Below, piece by piece: positions 27,355 through 38,454 of a stretch of DNA of 64,000 nt. Made by a program: the position numbers and the translations under genes. The stretch's first letter is position 1; each line of letters opens with the position of its first letter. The notes beneath the pieces are model-generated. The model saw only the letters and a program-made list of their open reading frames with translations, was not told the DNA's origin and did not search any database. Source of the stretch: Prescottella sp. R16 (GTDB taxonomy: Bacteria > Actinomycetota > Actinomycetes > Mycobacteriales > Mycobacteriaceae); contig NZ_CP130943.1 in the NCBI RefSeq assembly GCF_030656875.1, forward strand, positions 1,736,001-1,800,000. Reading direction: 5' to 3'.

Positions 27355-28032
27355 ATGGCTGACACCGAACGCGGGCTCTGGGCCGACGTCGACAACTATC
27401 TCGCCGACACCCTCATCGGGGACGACCCGGCAGCTGCGGCGGCACTCGCCGCGAATGCTGCCGCCGCGCTGCCGCCGATCGACGTGGCCCCGGTGCAGGG
27501 CAAGTTCCTGCATCTGCTGGCCCGGATGATCGGGGCGACGCGGGTACTCGAGATCGGCACCCTCGGCGGCTACAGCACCTTGTGGTTGGCCCGCGCCGTC
27601 GGCGACACCGGCCGGGTCGTGACCCTCGAATACGAGCCTGCCCACGCGGGTGTCGCCCGCACCAATCTCGACCGCGCCGGCGTCGGCGACCGGGTCGACA
27701 TCCGGGTCGGTGCGGCCCTCGACACCCTGCCCGGCGTCGAGGCCGACGGGGTCGGCCCGTTCGACCTGGTGTTCGTCGACGCCGACAAGGTCAACAACTC
27801 CGAGTACGTGCGGTGGGCGCTGCGGCTGTCCCGCCCGGGCACCGTCGTCGTGATCGACAACGTCGTCCGCGGTGGTGGAGTGTCGAACCCGGACCTGGAC
27901 GACGAGACCGTCCGAGCGAGTCGCGCGGTGCTCGGGCTGCTCGCCGCCGAACCCCGGATCGATGCGACCGCATTGCAGACCGTCGGCGCCAAGGGCTGGG
28001 ACGGGTTCGCGCTCGCTCTCGTCACCGAGTGA
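27355..28032 (+). CDS. Class I SAM-dependent O-methyltransferase (catechol-OMT-like)
   Basis: A 225-residue enzyme of the O-methyltransferase family 3. The SAM-binding motif is VLEIGTLGGYSTLW (residues 64-77). The acidic motif FVDADK and the segment VIDNVVRGGGV supply the metal and catalytic residues typical of caffeoyl-CoA/catechol O-methyltransferases. The methyl acceptor is unknown. It follows proS by 40 nt and has its own -10-like box, so independent transcription is likely. Confidence 0.9.
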   Translation: MADTERGLWADVDNYLADTLIGDDPAAAAALAANAAAALPPIDVAPVQGKFLHLLARMIGATRVLEIGTLGGYSTLWLARAVGDTGRVVTLEYEPAHAGVARTNLDRAGVGDRVDIRVGAALDTLPGVEADGVGPFDLVFVDADKVNNSEYVRWALRLSRPGTVVVIDNVVRGGGVSNPDLDDETVRASRAVLGLLAAEPRIDATALQTVGAKGWDGFALALVTE

Positions 28033-28052
28033 GCCCGGGGGCCGGGCGGCGG

Positions 28053-28791
28053 GTGCTGATCGACGCCGGGACCGCACGGCGTCGACGGTCTCGGGGACAG
28101 TGGACAGCCGAGACCGGTCGGTTCACATCCGGACCCGGAAACGGCTGTCGCGCAGATTCTTCGGTGGTCCCGGCAGTGTCCGGGCGGCATCGATCTGTTG
28201 TGCCTGGGTCCGCTGACGAACGTCGCGGCGGCCCTCGGCCGTGACCCCGGCCTGCTCACCCGGTTCCGGTCCGTAACCGTGATGGGTGGGATGGGCGCGG
28301 CCGACCGGCGTGTACAGGTCGCCGTCGAGCAGCCGTCGTTCCTGGCCAAGGGCGACACGAACACCGCGCACGATCCGGCGGCGACGGCGCGGGTTGCCGC
28401 GGCACCCGGCCCGGTGACCTGGGTGGGCATGGACGTCACCGCCCGCCTGCAGATCCCGTGGGCCGACCTCGAGGAGCGGGCCGCAGAGTCGGTGACCGCC
28501 CGGTTCGTGCGGGCGATCACCGCGAACTACCAGGTGCACTGCACTCGTACGTACGGTGCGGAGCGGCCGATGTTCACCAGCCACGACAGTGTCGCGGCCG
28601 CGGTGCTGCTCGAACCGGCGATCGTACGGGGGAGCAGCACAGTGGTCGGCCGCGTCGACCACGACGAGATGGGGTGGGCGAGCCTGTGGGGGCACCGGCC
28701 GGGTTCCGAGATCCCCCGGCACCGCGTCGTCACCGACCTCGACTACGCCGTCGTCCGGGAATTCGTCGAACGAGCCCTGGTGGCGTCGTAG
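28053..28791 (+). pseudogene. Broken nucleoside hydrolase (IunH family)
   Basis: A remnant N-terminus RVLIDAGTA (from GTG 28053) is followed in another frame, from about 28069, by HGVDGLGD, ETAVAQILRW, LLCLGPLTNVAAAL, SVTVMGGM and SHDSVAAAVLLEP, in the order found in inosine-uridine nucleoside hydrolases. About 60-70 residues between these parts are missing, including the Asp-rich calcium and ribose site (DxDxxxDD), and the frames are offset by one base. A TTG at 28198 could still start a 197-residue fragment, but it would lack the active site. Confidence 0.75.
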
Positions 28792-28794
28792 CAT
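28789..28794 (+). promoter_or_regulatory. -10 box of the receiver-like gene, probable leaderless promoter
   Basis: TAGCAT ends 7 nt before ATG 28802. Its TAG is also the stop codon of the broken nucleoside hydrolase. Confidence 0.4.
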
Positions 28795-28801
28795 CGGGGA
28801 C

Positions 28802-29191
28802 ATGACCGATCCGACCGTGCGCGTGCTGGTCTACAGCAGTGACGCTGCGACGCGGGCCGCGGTGACGGGTGCCCTCGGCCCGCGCCCGCATCCGGACGCA
28901 CCCGTTCTCGAGTTCGTCGAGGTCGCGACGGAGCCGATGGTGATCCGCACGATGGATGCCGGGGGGATCGGACTGGCGATCCTCGACGGGGAGGCGGCAC
29001 CGGCCGGCGGTATGGGTATCGCGAAACAGTTACGGGACGAACTGGACGTCTGTCCGCCGATCGTGGTGCTGACCGGACGCGCCGACGACCGTTGGCTCGC
29101 GGACTGGTCACGGGCCGACGCCGTGGTGCAGCATCCGATATCGCCGTTTCTGCTGGCTGAGGCCGTCGTCGGGCTGCTGTGCCGTTCCTGA
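28802..29191 (+). CDS. Stand-alone receiver-domain-like protein upstream of nuo (Rv3143-like)
   Basis: A 129-residue protein with a response-regulator receiver fold and no output domain. Strand 1 is VRVLVYSSD, the presumed phospho-acceptor is Asp62 (AILDGE), and VVLTGR holds the conserved Thr. The usual Lys before Pro in the last loop is replaced by His (VVQHPISP), so signalling chemistry may be altered. It closely resembles, from memory, M. tuberculosis Rv3143, which likewise lies just upstream of nuoA. A link to complex I expression or activity is inference. Confidence 0.8.
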   Translation: MTDPTVRVLVYSSDAATRAAVTGALGPRPHPDAPVLEFVEVATEPMVIRTMDAGGIGLAILDGEAAPAGGMGIAKQLRDELDVCPPIVVLTGRADDRWLADWSRADAVVQHPISPFLLAEAVVGLLCRS

Positions 29192-29305
29192 CCGGCCGTT
29201 CCTGAGTACCCGACACGCGAAAGACTCGCCCGCAGAACCGAACCCATATGCCGCACGTCTCCCGTACGGTGAGTTCTAGATCACATTCCGCTGGACGGAG
29301 GTGCC

Positions 29306-29677
29306 GTGAACGCGTACGTACCGATTCTCGTGCTCGGCGGCATCGCCGTGGCCTTCGCGGTGTTCTCGGTGGCCGTGGCGTCGCTGGTGGGTCCGCAGCG
29401 TCCGGGGCGCGCGAAACTCGAGGCGTACGAGTGCGGAATCGAACCGCTCCCGTCGTCGCCGACCGGCCGGGCCGGGGGCCGCCGCATCCCGATCAAGTAC
29501 TACCTGACGGCGATGCTGTTCATCGTTTTCGACATCGAGATCGTCTTCCTCTACCCGTGGGCCGTGCATTTCGACGCGCTCGGGGCGTTCGGACTGGCCG
29601 TGATGGCGGTGTTCGTGTTCAACGTGGCGGTCGCCTACGTGTACGAGTGGCGGCGCGGGGGATTGAGCTGGGACTAG
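29306..29677 (+). CDS. nuoA: NADH-quinone oxidoreductase subunit A
   Basis: Membrane subunit at the junction of the peripheral and membrane arms of complex I. The 123-residue protein has three transmembrane helices and the conserved loop AYECGIEP, followed by KYYLTAMLFIVFDIEIVFLYPWA. The GTG at 29306 has GGAGG at 5 nt. It opens a 13-gene operon. The 114 nt before it hold no clear promoter consensus. Confidence 0.95.
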   Translation: MNAYVPILVLGGIAVAFAVFSVAVASLVGPQRPGRAKLEAYECGIEPLPSSPTGRAGGRRIPIKYYLTAMLFIVFDIEIVFLYPWAVHFDALGAFGLAVMAVFVFNVAVAYVYEWRRGGLSWD

Positions 29678-29710
29678 GCAGTTTTCGCGCGAGCAGGAGG
29701 TGGTGTCGAC

Positions 29711-30286
29711 ATGGGTCTCGAGGAGAAGGTTCCGGGCGGTTTCCTGCTGAGCACCGTGGAGACCGTCGCCGGGTACGCCCGTAAGGGGTCGTTGTGGCCG
29801 GCGACGTTCGGTCTCGCGTGCTGTGCGATCGAGATGATGGCGACCACGTCCGGGCGGTTCGATCTGGCCCGGTTCGGGATGGAGGCGTTCCGGGCGTCGC
29901 CGCGGCAGGCCGATCTGATGATCGTCGCGGGCCGGGTCAGTCAGAAGATGGCGCCGGTCCTGCGCCAGGTGTACGACCAGATGGTCGAGCCGAAATGGGT
30001 GCTGGCGATGGGGGTGTGCGCGTCGTCGGGCGGCATGTTCGGCAACTACGCGGTGGTGCAGGGCGTCGACCACGTCGTCCCCGTCGACATCTACCTGCCG
30101 GGCTGTCCGCCGCGGCCGGAGATGCTGCTGTACTCGATCCTGAAGCTGCACGAGAAGATCGCGGCCATGCCGCTCGGCGTCAACCGTGAGGAGGCGGTGC
30201 GGGCCGCGGAGGCTGCCGCGCTCGCCGCCCGGCCGACGACGTCCTCCGTCGATCTCGGGATGCCCGGAGGGACAGTGCTGCGATGA
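29711..30286 (+). CDS. nuoB: NADH-quinone oxidoreductase subunit B
   Basis: Peripheral-arm subunit (191 residues) that holds the terminal [4Fe-4S] cluster N2, the electron donor to quinone. Its ligands are Cys37 and Cys38 (ACCAIEMM), Cys103 (GVCASSG) and Cys132 (PGCPPRPE). The stop overlaps the nuoC start (ATGA). Confidence 0.97.
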   Translation: MGLEEKVPGGFLLSTVETVAGYARKGSLWPATFGLACCAIEMMATTSGRFDLARFGMEAFRASPRQADLMIVAGRVSQKMAPVLRQVYDQMVEPKWVLAMGVCASSGGMFGNYAVVQGVDHVVPVDIYLPGCPPRPEMLLYSILKLHEKIAAMPLGVNREEAVRAAEAAALAARPTTSSVDLGMPGGTVLR

Positions 30287-31029
30287 CCGACGAGCACACC
30301 GGTGCGGGACCGGACCCGGAGGCGACGGCCGGACCGGAGGGCACGGTGCCGCCCGTCCCGGTGGCGGGCGGCGGCGAGATGATCGGCCTGCGGCAGGGCA
30401 TGTTCGGGGTCGTCGGCACCGGCGACACGTCCGGGTACGGGCGGTTGGTGCGGCCGGTGACGCTGCCCGGGGTGACACCCCGTCCGTACGGGGGCTGGTT
30501 CGACGAGGCCGTGGACGCGCTCGCGGACGTGCTCGGTGGGCCGGCGGCGTTCGACGAGGCCGTCGAGGCCGTCGTCGTGTTCCGCGGCGAACTGACGTTG
30601 TATGTGCGCCGCGACCACCTGCCGGCCGTGGCGCGGGCCCTGCGCGACGGCGCGGGCCTGCAGTTCACGCTGTGCCTCGGGGTGAGCGGCGTGCACTACC
30701 CGCACGACCACGGCCGGGAACTGCACGCGGTGTACCCGCTGATGTCGATGACGTCCGGCCGGAGGCTGCGGCTCGAGGTGGCCGTCCCCGACGCGGACCC
30801 GCACGTGCCGACGCTGTTCCGGGTGTATCCGACGACCGACTGGCACGAGCGGGAGACGTACGACTTCTTCGGCCTCGTGTTCGACGGCCATCCGTCGCTC
30901 ACCCGGATCGAGATGCCCGACGACTGGGAAGGGCACCCGCAGCGCAAGGACTACCCGCTCGGCGGGGTGCCCGTCCAGTACAAGGGGGCGACGGTACCGC
31001 CACCGGACGAGAGGAGGGGCTACCAGTGA
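30283..31029 (+). CDS. nuoC: NADH-quinone oxidoreductase subunit C
   Basis: A 248-residue peripheral-arm subunit without cofactors that packs against NuoD. The signature is [18 protein letters not shown], followed by RKDYPLGG. The first 45 residues are a Gly/Pro-rich, probably disordered extension, a feature of the actinobacterial form. It is separate from nuoD (not fused as in E. coli) and overlaps it by 4 nt. Confidence 0.95.
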   Translation: MTDEHTGAGPDPEATAGPEGTVPPVPVAGGGEMIGLRQGMFGVVGTGDTSGYGRLVRPVTLPGVTPRPYGGWFDEAVDALADVLGGPAAFDEAVEAVVVFRGELTLYVRRDHLPAVARALRDGAGLQFTLCLGVSGVHYPHDHGRELHAVYPLMSMTSGRRLRLEVAVPDADPHVPTLFRVYPTTDWHERETYDFFGLVFDGHPSLTRIEMPDDWEGHPQRKDYPLGGVPVQYKGATVPPPDERRGYQ

Positions 31030-32333
31030 CCGAGACGCCGGCGACCGAGTACACCGTCACCGGGCAGGACTGGGACGACCTCGTCGACGCCGCGGGCGCC
31101 GCGCACGAGGCCGGTGCCGAACGCATCGTCGTCAACATGGGACCGCAGCATCCGTCGACGCACGGGGTGCTGCGGCTGATCCTCGAGATCGAGGGCGAGA
31201 CGGTGACCGAGGCGCGGTGCGGAGTCGGCTACCTGCACACCGGGATCGAGAAGAACCTCGAGTACCGCAACTGGACGCAGGGCGTCACGTTCGTCACCCG
31301 GATGGACTATCTGTCGCCGTTCTTCAACGAGGTCGGCTACTGCCTGGCCGTCGAGAAGCTCCTCGACATCACCGACCGGGTGCCCGAGCGGGCGACGGTG
31401 GTGCGGGTGCTGCTCATGGAACTCAACCGGATCGCATCGCACCTGGTGGCCCTGGCCACCGGCGGTATGGAGCTCGGGGCGATCACCCCGATGCTGTTCG
31501 GGTTCCGGGACCGCGAGCCGATCCTCGACGTGTTCGAGACGATCACCGGGCTGCGGATGAACCACGCGTACATCCGCCCCGGCGGGCTCGTCGCCGACCT
31601 GCCCGACGGGGCCGTCGAGCAGGTGCGGGCGCTGCTGGACCTGCTGCCGGGCCGGATCCGGGACATCGAGGACCTGCTCACCGAGAATCCGATCTGGAAG
31701 GCCCGCACTCAGGACGTGGGGTATCTCGACGTCGCCGGCTGCACGGCGCTGGGGGTGACGGGGCCGATCCTGCGTGCCACCGGGACACCGCTGGACGTGC
31801 GCCGCTCCGACCCGTACTGCGGATACGAGGACTACGACTTCGACGTGGTGACCGCCACCGGATCCGACTGCTACGCCCGCTATCTCGTGCGGGTGCGGGA
31901 GATGGCGGAGTCGCTGCGGATCGTCCGGCAGTGCGTCGACCGGTTGCGGCCGGGCCCGGTGATGGTGGCGGACGAGAAGATCGCGTGGCCCGCACAGCTG
32001 GCGCTCGGACCGGACGGGCTCGGGAACTCGCTCGACCACATCCGGCACATCATGGGCACGTCGATGGAAGCCCTGATCCACCACTTCAAGATCGTCACCG
32101 AGGGTTTCCGGGTGCCGCCCGGCCAGGTGTACGTGCCGGTGGAATCGCCGCGCGGCGAACTGGGGGTGCACGTGGTCAGCGACGGCGGCACCCGCCCCTA
32201 CCGGGTGCACTACCGGGACCCGTCGTTCACGAACCTGCAGGCCGTCGCCGCAATGTGCGAGGGCGGGATGGTGGCCGACGTGATCGCGTCCGTCGCGAGT
32301 ATCGACCCGGTGATGGGAGGAGTGGACCGATGA
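31026..32333 (+). CDS. nuoD: NADH-quinone oxidoreductase subunit D
   Basis: A 435-residue subunit that forms the quinone-binding pocket with Nuo[14 protein letters not shown] contains the conserved His of the quinone site, and the protein ends in GGVDR, matching the family's invariant terminal Arg. The GTG start at 31026 overlaps nuoC; the stop overlaps the ATG of nuoEF (ATGA). Confidence 0.96.
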   Translation: MTETPATEYTVTGQDWDDLVDAAGAAHEAGAERIVVNMGPQHPSTHGVLRLILEIEGETVTEARCGVGYLHTGIEKNLEYRNWTQGVTFVTRMDYLSPFFNEVGYCLAVEKLLDITDRVPERATVVRVLLMELNRIASHLVALATGGMELGAITPMLFGFRDREPILDVFETITGLRMNHAYIRPGGLVADLPDGAVEQVRALLDLLPGRIRDIEDLLTENPIWKARTQDVGYLDVAGCTALGVTGPILRATGTPLDVRRSDPYCGYEDYDFDVVTATGSDCYARYLVRVREMAESLRIVRQCVDRLRPGPVMVADEKIAWPAQLALGPDGLGNSLDHIRHIMGTSMEALIHHFKIVTEGFRVPPGQVYVPVESPRGELGVHVVSDGGTRPYRVHYRDPSFTNLQAVAAMCEGGMVADVIASVASIDPVMGGVDR

Positions 32334-34360
32334 GCGAATCATCCACCGCCGGACCGGTGTTCGTCGACCTCGGACCGCGGCCGCACGAGCGTCCGGTGTA
32401 CCCGCCGGACGTGGCGGCACGACTGTCGGCCGACGCCGACGCGATCGTCGCCCGCTACCGGACGGACCGGCCGGGGGCGCAGCGCTCGGCGCTGCTGCCG
32501 CTGCTGCACCTCGTGCAGGCGGAGGAGGGGTACGTCTCGCCGACCGGAATCGAGTTCTGTGCAACGAGGTTGGGGCTCACGGTCGCCGACGTGACCGCGG
32601 TCGCCACGTTCTACACGATGTACCGGCGCGAGCCCACCGGCACACACCACGTGGGGGTGTGCACCAACAGCCTGTGCGCGGTGTTGGGCGGCGACGCGAT
32701 CCACGCCGCGCTGTGCGCGCACCTGGGTGTGCAGGACGGCGGCACCACCGGGGACGGGTCGGTGACGCTCGAGCACATCGAGTGCAACGCGGCCTGTGAT
32801 TTCGCGCCGGTGCTGACGGTGGACTGGGAGTTCTTCGACGACCAGACCCCCGAGTCGGCGATCGCGGTGGTCGACGCGCTGCGGGAGGGGCGGCCCGTGA
32901 CCCCGAGCCGGGGTGCGCAGCTGCGCACGTTCCGGGACACGGCCCGGCTGCTCGCGGGATTCGACGACCCCCGGCCGGACGCGGTCGATGCGGGTGGCGG
33001 CGGCGGGGAACCGACCGTCGCCGGGCTGCGGACCGGCTCGCCCGAACTGGCCCCGGTGCTGAGCCGGTACTGGGACGAGCCGGAGTCGTGGACGCTGGAC
33101 ACCTACCACCGGCACGACGGCTATGCGGGCCTGCGGGCCGCGCTGCGGACGAACCCGGACGAGGTGATCGCGACGGTGAAGGAGGCGGGGCTGCGCGGCC
33201 GCGGCGGCGCCGGGTTCCCGACCGGCATGAAGTGGTCGTACATTCCGCAGGATCCGGCGAACGACACGGCCGCGAAACCGCACTATCTCGTCGTCAACGC
33301 CGACGAGTCGGAGCCGGGCACGTGCAAGGACATTCCGCTGATGTACGCGACCCCGCACGCGCTGGTCGAGGGCGTGGTCATCGCTGCCTACGCGATCCGG
33401 GCGTCGCGCGCGTACATCTACGTGCGCGGTGAGGTGGTCCCGGTGCTGCGTCGGCTGCGGGCCGCGGTCGCCGAGGCGTACGACGCCGGCTACGTGGGCC
33501 GGGACATCCTCGGCTCCGGGTTCGACCTCGACATCGTCGTGCACGCGGGGGCCGGCGCCTACATCTGCGGCGAGGAGACGGCCCTGCTCGACTCGCTCGA
33601 GGGCCGGCGCGGGCAGCCCCGGTTGCGGCCGCCGTTCCCGGCGGTCGCGGGCCTGTACGCGTGCCCGACGGTGGTCAACAACGTCGAGTCCATCGCCAGC
33701 GTGCCACCGATCATCGCCCGCGGCGCCGAATGGTTCCGCAGCATGGGCAGCGAGGCGTCGCCCGGGTTCACGCTGTACTCGCTGTCCGGGCACGTGCGCC
33801 GGCCGGGTCAGTACGAGGCGCCGATGGGAATCACGTTGCGGCAGTTGCTCGACCTCGCGGGCGGGGTACGCCCCGGGCACACCCTCAAGTTCTGGACACC
33901 GGGCGGGTCGTCGACGCCGATCCTCACCCCCGAGCACCTCGACGTGCCCCTCGACTACGAAAACGTGGCCGGAGCAGGGTCCATGCTGGGCACCAAGGCG
34001 CTGCAGATCTTCGACGACACGACGTGCGTCGTGCGGGTGGTGTCGCGGTGGACGCGGTTCTACGCGCACGAGTCGTGTGGCAAGTGCACGCCGTGCCGGG
34101 AGGGCACCTACTGGCTGCAGCAGATCTACGAGCGGCTCGAACGCGGCGCCGGAACCCGCGCCGACCTCGACAAGCTCCTCGACATCTCCGACTCGATCCT
34201 CGGGCGCGCGTTCTGCGCCCTGGGTGACGGTGCGACGAGCCCGATCACGTCGTCCCTGAAGTACTTCCGCGACGAGTACGTCGCGCACCTCGACGGCGGC
34301 GGATGTCCGTTCGATCCGGACGAGTCGCGGCGGGACACAGTGGACGGAGGCTCACGATGA
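32330..34360 (+). CDS. nuoEF: NuoE-NuoF fusion, NADH dehydrogenase module of complex I
   Basis: A single 676-residue frame. Residues 1-235 are NuoE with its [2Fe-2S] ligands Cys111, Cys116, Cys152 and Cys156. From about residue 243 it is NuoF: FMN site [10 protein letters not shown] (290-299), NADH site ESEPGTCKD and [14 protein letters not shown], and [4Fe-4S] ligands Cys583, Cys586, Cys589 (ESCGKCTPC) and Cys629. A Gly-rich stretch (DAGGGGGEP) links the halves. No stop separates them; the only nearby in-frame start, GTG 33056, has no ribosome binding site. These subunits are normally separate proteins in mycobacteria. Confidence 0.9.
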   Translation: MSESSTAGPVFVDLGPRPHERPVYPPDVAARLSADADAIVARYRTDRPGAQRSALLPLLHLVQAEEGYVSPTGIEFCATRLGLTVADVTAVATFYTMYRREPTGTHHVGVCTNSLCAVLGGDAIHAALCAHLGVQDGGTTGDGSVTLEHIECNAACDFAPVLTVDWEFFDDQTPESAIAVVDALREGRPVTPSRGAQLRTFRDTARLLAGFDDPRPDAVDAGGGGGEPTVAGLRTGSPELAPVLSRYWDEPESWTLDTYHRHDGYAGLRAALRTNPDEVIATVKEAGLRGRGGAGFPTGMKWSYIPQDPANDTAAKPHYLVVNADESEPGTCKDIPLMYATPHALVEGVVIAAYAIRASRAYIYVRGEVVPVLRRLRAAVAEAYDAGYVGRDILGSGFDLDIVVHAGAGAYICGEETALLDSLEGRRGQPRLRPPFPAVAGLYACPTVVNNVESIASVPPIIARGAEWFRSMGSEASPGFTLYSLSGHVRRPGQYEAPMGITLRQLLDLAGGVRPGHTLKFWTPGGSSTPILTPEHLDVPLDYENVAGAGSMLGTKALQIFDDTTCVVRVVSRWTRFYAHESCGKCTPCREGTYWLQQIYERLERGAGTRADLDKLLDISDSILGRAFCALGDGATSPITSSLKYFRDEYVAHLDGGGCPFDPDESRRDTVDGGSR

Positions 34361-36780
34361 CCGTGCACGCGGGGGTCGACGCGTCCGGACAGCCGGTCCC
34401 GACGGACCGGGTGACGCTCACGATCGACGGCATCGAGGTGACGGTGCCCAAGGGGACACTGGTGATCCGCGCCGCCGAGGGCATCGGCATCCAGATCCCG
34501 CGATTCTGCGACCACCCGCTGCTCGACCCGGTCGGTGCCTGCCGGCAGTGCCTCGTCGACGTCGAGGGGCAGCGCAAACCGCTGGCGTCGTGCACGGCCG
34601 TCGCGACCGACGGCATGGTGGTCCGCACCCAGGTGACCTCCGCTGTCGCCGAACGGGCCCAGCGCGGCAACATGGAACTGCTGCTGATCAACCATCCGCT
34701 CGACTGCCCGATGTGCGACAAGGGCGGCGAGTGCCCGCTGCAGAACCAGGCGATGTCGAGCGGGCAGGGCGAGACCCGGTTCGAAGACGTCAAACGCACG
34801 TTCCCCAAACCGATTCCACTGTCCACCGAGGTGCTGCTCGACCGGGAACGGTGCATCCTGTGCGCCCGCTGCACCCGCTTCACGAAACAGATCGCGGGCG
34901 ACGAACTGATCGACTTCCTCGAACGCGGCGCCGGGCAACAGGTGGGGATCGGGGCGGGAGAGCCGTTCGACTCGTACTTCTCCGGCAACACCGTGCAGAT
35001 CTGCCCCGTCGGCGCGTTGACCGGCACCGCCTACCGGTTCCGGGCCCGCCCGTTCGACCTCGTGTCCAGCCCGAGTGTCTGCGAACACTGCGCCGGCGGC
35101 TGCGCGCAACGCACCGACCACCGCCGCGGCACCGTCCTGCGCCGACTCGCCGGCGACGACCCGCAGGTCAACGAGGAATGGAACTGCGACAAGGGCCGCT
35201 GGGCGTTCACATACGCCACCGCACCGGACCGGCTCACCACCCCGCTCGTGCGGAACGACACCGGCGAACTGGTGCCGACGTCGTGGCCGCACGCGCTCGC
35301 GGTCGCGGCCCGCGGACTCGCGTCCGCCGGTGGCTGCGGGGTGCTCACCGGAGGCCGGCTCACCGTCGAGGACGCGTACACGTACGCCAAGTTCGCGCGA
35401 ACCGTGCTCGGCACCAACGACATCGACTTCCGCTCCCGCGCACACTCGACCGAGGAGGCGGCGTTCCTCGCAGCGCGGGTGGCGGGACGGATCCTCGGCG
35501 CGGTACCGGACCCGGTCACCTACGACGACCTCGAGCACGCCCCCGCGGTGCTGCTGGTGGCGTGCGAACCCGAGGACGAGTCGCCGATGGTGCTGCTGCG
35601 GCTCCGCAAGGCCGTCTGCGACCGGGGCACCGTCGTCCTGTCGGTCGCCCCGTTCGCGTCCCGCGGACTCGCCAAGATCGACGGGCGTCTACTGCAGGCG
35701 GTGCCCGGCGGCGAACCGGCCGTTCTCGACGACCTCGCCACCTCCGACTTCCTCCGCGCCCCCGGTTCGGTGATCGTGGTCGGGGAACGCGCGGCCGACA
35801 GCCCCGGCACCCTGTCCGCGGTCACGCGGCTCGCCGACGCGTCCGGCGCCCGCATCGCCTGGATACCGCGCCGGGCCGGGGACCGCGGCGCACTCGAGGT
35901 GGGTGCGGTACCGATGCTGCTGCCCGGCGGGCGCCCCGCCGCCGACCCGACCGCACGCCGCGAGGTCGAAACCCTGTGGGGCACCGCGCTGCCGACGGCT
36001 GCGGGCCGGGACACCGCAGGCATCCTCGATGCGGTCCGCAACGGCGAGATCGGCGGCCTCCTCGTCGGCGGCGTCGACGTCGACGACCTGCCCGACCCGG
36101 CGGCCGCGGACGCGGCCCTCGACGCGGCCCGGTTCGTGGTGAGCCTCGAGATACGGCGCAGCAGTGTCACCGATCGCGCCGACGTCGTGCTGCCGGTGGC
36201 CGCGGTCGCCGAGAAGTCGGGCGCCTACCTGGACTGGGAGGGCCGGGTCCGGCCGTTCGAGACCGCCCTGCGCGACACCGGAACACTGTCCGACGGGCAG
36301 GTACTCGATGCCCTCGCGGCCGCGGCCGGCACCCCGCTGGGTCTGCCGGACCCGGACGCCGCCCGCGCCGAGATCGGCCGGCTCGGCACGTGGGCCGGGG
36401 AGCGGCCACCGGGCCCGGACACGGCGGCGGCCCCGGTGACCGATCCGGGGCCGGGGGAAGCGGTGCTCGCGTCGTGGCGGCTGCTGCTCGACGCCGGACG
36501 CATGCAGGACGACGAACCCCACCTGGCGGGGACCGCGCGGACGCCGGTGGTGCGACTGTCCGCCGACCGGGCCGCGGAACTCGCTGTCCGCGACGGCGAC
36601 CCGGTGACGGTCGAGACCGGTCGCGGTACGGTCACGCTGCCGGTGGCGGTGACGGATCTGCCGTACCGCGTGGTGTGGCTGCCGCGGAACTCGCCCGGCT
36701 CGGCCGTGCACCGGACGCTCGCCGCCCGGCCGGGGGACGTCGTGCGGGTGCGCCGCGCAACGGGGGAGGTACCGCGATGA
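34357..36780 (+). CDS. nuoG: NADH-quinone oxidoreductase subunit G
   Basis: The large iron-sulfur subunit (807 residues). Cluster ligands are visible in order: [2Fe-2S] Cys51, Cys62, Cys65, Cys79; a His-ligated cluster with His113, Cys117, Cys120, Cys126; a [4Fe-4S] cluster with Cys166, Cys169, Cys172, Cys216; and the extra N7-type set Cys242, Cys245, Cys249, Cys277. The rest is a molybdopterin-oxidoreductase-like fold without its cofactor. ATG 34357 overlaps the nuoEF stop and has GGAGG upstream. Its stop overlaps nuoH. Confidence 0.96.
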   Translation: MTVHAGVDASGQPVPTDRVTLTIDGIEVTVPKGTLVIRAAEGIGIQIPRFCDHPLLDPVGACRQCLVDVEGQRKPLASCTAVATDGMVVRTQVTSAVAERAQRGNMELLLINHPLDCPMCDKGGECPLQNQAMSSGQGETRFEDVKRTFPKPIPLSTEVLLDRERCILCARCTRFTKQIAGDELIDFLERGAGQQVGIGAGEPFDSYFSGNTVQICPVGALTGTAYRFRARPFDLVSSPSVCEHCAGGCAQRTDHRRGTVLRRLAGDDPQVNEEWNCDKGRWAFTYATAPDRLTTPLVRNDTGELVPTSWPHALAVAARGLASAGGCGVLTGGRLTVEDAYTYAKFARTVLGTNDIDFRSRAHSTEEAAFLAARVAGRILGAVPDPVTYDDLEHAPAVLLVACEPEDESPMVLLRLRKAVCDRGTVVLSVAPFASRGLAKIDGRLLQAVPGGEPAVLDDLATSDFLRAPGSVIVVGERAADSPGTLSAVTRLADASGARIAWIPRRAGDRGALEVGAVPMLLPGGRPAADPTARREVETLWGTALPTAAGRDTAGILDAVRNGEIGGLLVGGVDVDDLPDPAAADAALDAARFVVSLEIRRSSVTDRADVVLPVAAVAEKSGAYLDWEGRVRPFETALRDTGTLSDGQVLDALAAAAGTPLGLPDPDAARAEIGRLGTWAGERPPGPDTAAAPVTDPGPGEAVLASWRLLLDAGRMQDDEPHLAGTARTPVVRLSADRAAELAVRDGDPVTVETGRGTVTLPVAVTDLPYRVVWLPRNSPGSAVHRTLAARPGDVVRVRRATGEVPR

Positions 36781-37958
36781 CCGCCGTATCCACCGTTGTG
36801 TTCGCCGCCGCCGACCTGTCGATGTTCGGCCGCGACCCGTGGTGGCTGGTGATCGTGAAGGCACTCGCGATCTTCGTGTTCCTCGTGCTCACGGTGCTGC
36901 TCGCGATCTATGCGGAACGAAAGATCCTGGCGTTCATGCAGATGCGGATCGGCCCGGACCGGGTCGGGCCGCGCGGCCTGCTGCAGACCCTCGCCGACGG
37001 CATCAAACTGGCCCTCAAGGAGGGCATCGTCCCGTCCGGGGTGGAGAAGCCGATCTACCTGCTGGCGCCGATCATCGCGACCGTTCCCGCGTTCATGGCG
37101 TTCGCGGTGATCCCGTTCGGCCCGCAGGTGTCGGTGTTCGGCACCCGGACGCCGCTGCAGCTGACGGATCTGCCGGTCGCGGTGCTCTACCTCCTCGCGA
37201 TCTCGTCGGTGGGCGTGTACGGCATCGTGCTCGCCGGCTGGTCCTCGGGCTCGACGTATCCGCTGCTCGGCGGTATCCGGTCGACTGCGCAGGTGATCTC
37301 GTACGAGATCGCGATGGGACTGACGTTCGCGGCCGTCTTCCTCTACGCCGGCACGATGTCCACGTCGGGAATCGTTGCCGCACAGGACAGCACGTGGTAC
37401 GTGTTCCTGCTGCTGCCGTCGTTCCTGATCTACCTGACCGCGATGGTCGGCGAAACCAACCGGGCCCCGTTCGACCTGCCCGAGGCCGAAGGCGAACTGG
37501 TCGGCGGCTTCCACACCGAGTACTCGTCGCTGCGGTTCGCGATGTTCATGCTCGCCGAGTACGTGAACATGACGACGGTCTCCGCGCTCGCGGCCACGAT
37601 GTTCCTCGGCGGCTGGCACGCCCCGTGGCCGCTGAGCCTGTGGTCCGGCGCGAACAGTGGATGGTGGCCACTGCTGTGGTTCGTCGTGAAGGTGTGGCTG
37701 CTGCTGTTCGTGTTCATCTGGTTGCGCGCCACCCTGCCGCGGCTGCGGTACGACCAGTTCATGAACCTCGGCTGGAAGGTCCTCATCCCCGCCGCCGTCG
37801 CATGGGTGCTGGTGGTCGCCGCCGCCCGCGTCCTGCACGACGACGGCCGCCCCGTGCCCGCCGCGATCCTGCACATCGCCGGGATGCTCGCCGTGCTGGT
37901 GGTGCTCGTACGGGCACCACGCCTCTCTCGTCAGCAGAAGGAGGAAGCCGATGTCTGA
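36777..37958 (+). CDS. nuoH: NADH-quinone oxidoreductase subunit H
   Basis: A 393-residue membrane subunit with about eight helices, which carries the quinone entry channel at the interface with the peripheral arm. Conserved segments are [21 protein letters not shown] and [20 protein letters not shown]. The ATG overlaps the nuoG stop by 4 nt, and the gene overlaps nuoI by 8 nt. Confidence 0.96.
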   Translation: MTAVSTVVFAAADLSMFGRDPWWLVIVKALAIFVFLVLTVLLAIYAERKILAFMQMRIGPDRVGPRGLLQTLADGIKLALKEGIVPSGVEKPIYLLAPIIATVPAFMAFAVIPFGPQVSVFGTRTPLQLTDLPVAVLYLLAISSVGVYGIVLAGWSSGSTYPLLGGIRSTAQVISYEIAMGLTFAAVFLYAGTMSTSGIVAAQDSTWYVFLLLPSFLIYLTAMVGETNRAPFDLPEAEGELVGGFHTEYSSLRFAMFMLAEYVNMTTVSALAATMFLGGWHAPWPLSLWSGANSGWWPLLWFVVKVWLLLFVFIWLRATLPRLRYDQFMNLGWKVLIPAAVAWVLVVAAARVLHDDGRPVPAAILHIAGMLAVLVVLVRAPRLSRQQKEEADV

Positions 37959-38454
37959 TTTCCTCGATTCGGTCGCCGGATTCGGTGTGACCTTCCGGTC
38001 GATGTTCCGGGAGCCGGTCACCGAGTTCTACCCCGAACAGAAGACACCGACCGCGCCGCGCTACCACGGCCGGCACCAACTCAACCGGCACCCGGACGGT
38101 CTCGAGAAGTGCATCGGCTGCGAACTGTGCGCGTGGGCGTGCCCCGCGGACGCGATCTACGTCGAGGGCGCCGACAACACCGAGGAGGAGCGCTATTCGC
38201 CGGGCGAACGGTACGGGCGGGTCTACCAGATCAACTACCTGCGGTGCATCGGCTGCGGACTGTGCATCGAGGCCTGCCCGACGCGGGCGTTGACGATGAC
38301 GAACGAGTACGAGATGGCCGACGACAACCGCACCGACCTCATCTACGAGAAGGACCGGCTCCTCGCCCCACTCGAACCGGGTATGGAGCCGCCGCCGCAC
38401 CCGATGGCGCCGGGCGCCACCGAGCAGGACTACTACCGTGGGCAGGTGACGTAG
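37951..38454 (+). CDS. nuoI: NADH-quinone oxidoreductase subunit I
   Basis: A 167-residue ferredoxin-like subunit with two [4Fe-4S] clusters (N6a, N6b). Ligands are Cys54, Cys57, Cys60, Cys64 and Cys99, Cys102, Cys105, Cys109, in two CxxCxxCxxxCP motifs. It passes electrons from NuoG to NuoB. It overlaps nuoH by 8 nt and abuts nuoJ directly. Confidence 0.96.
   Translation: MSDFLDSVAGFGVTFRSMFREPVTEFYPEQKTPTAPRYHGRHQLNRHPDGLEKCIGCELCAWACPADAIYVEGADNTEEERYSPGERYGRVYQINYLRCIGCGLCIEACPTRALTMTNEYEMADDNRTDLIYEKDRLLAPLEPGMEPPPHPMAPGATEQDYYRGQVT

Noticed and set aside
29270..29285. CRP-like site GTGA-N8-TCAC upstream of nuoA
   Set aside because: CRP/FNR sites have a 6-nt spacer between these half-sites; the 8-nt spacing and asymmetric centre make it a chance match.
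34548..37958. A frame open from inside nuoG through nuoH, as if a NuoG-NuoH fusion
   Set aside because: The part before 36777 is nuoG out of frame. nuoH has its own ATG and ribosome binding site.
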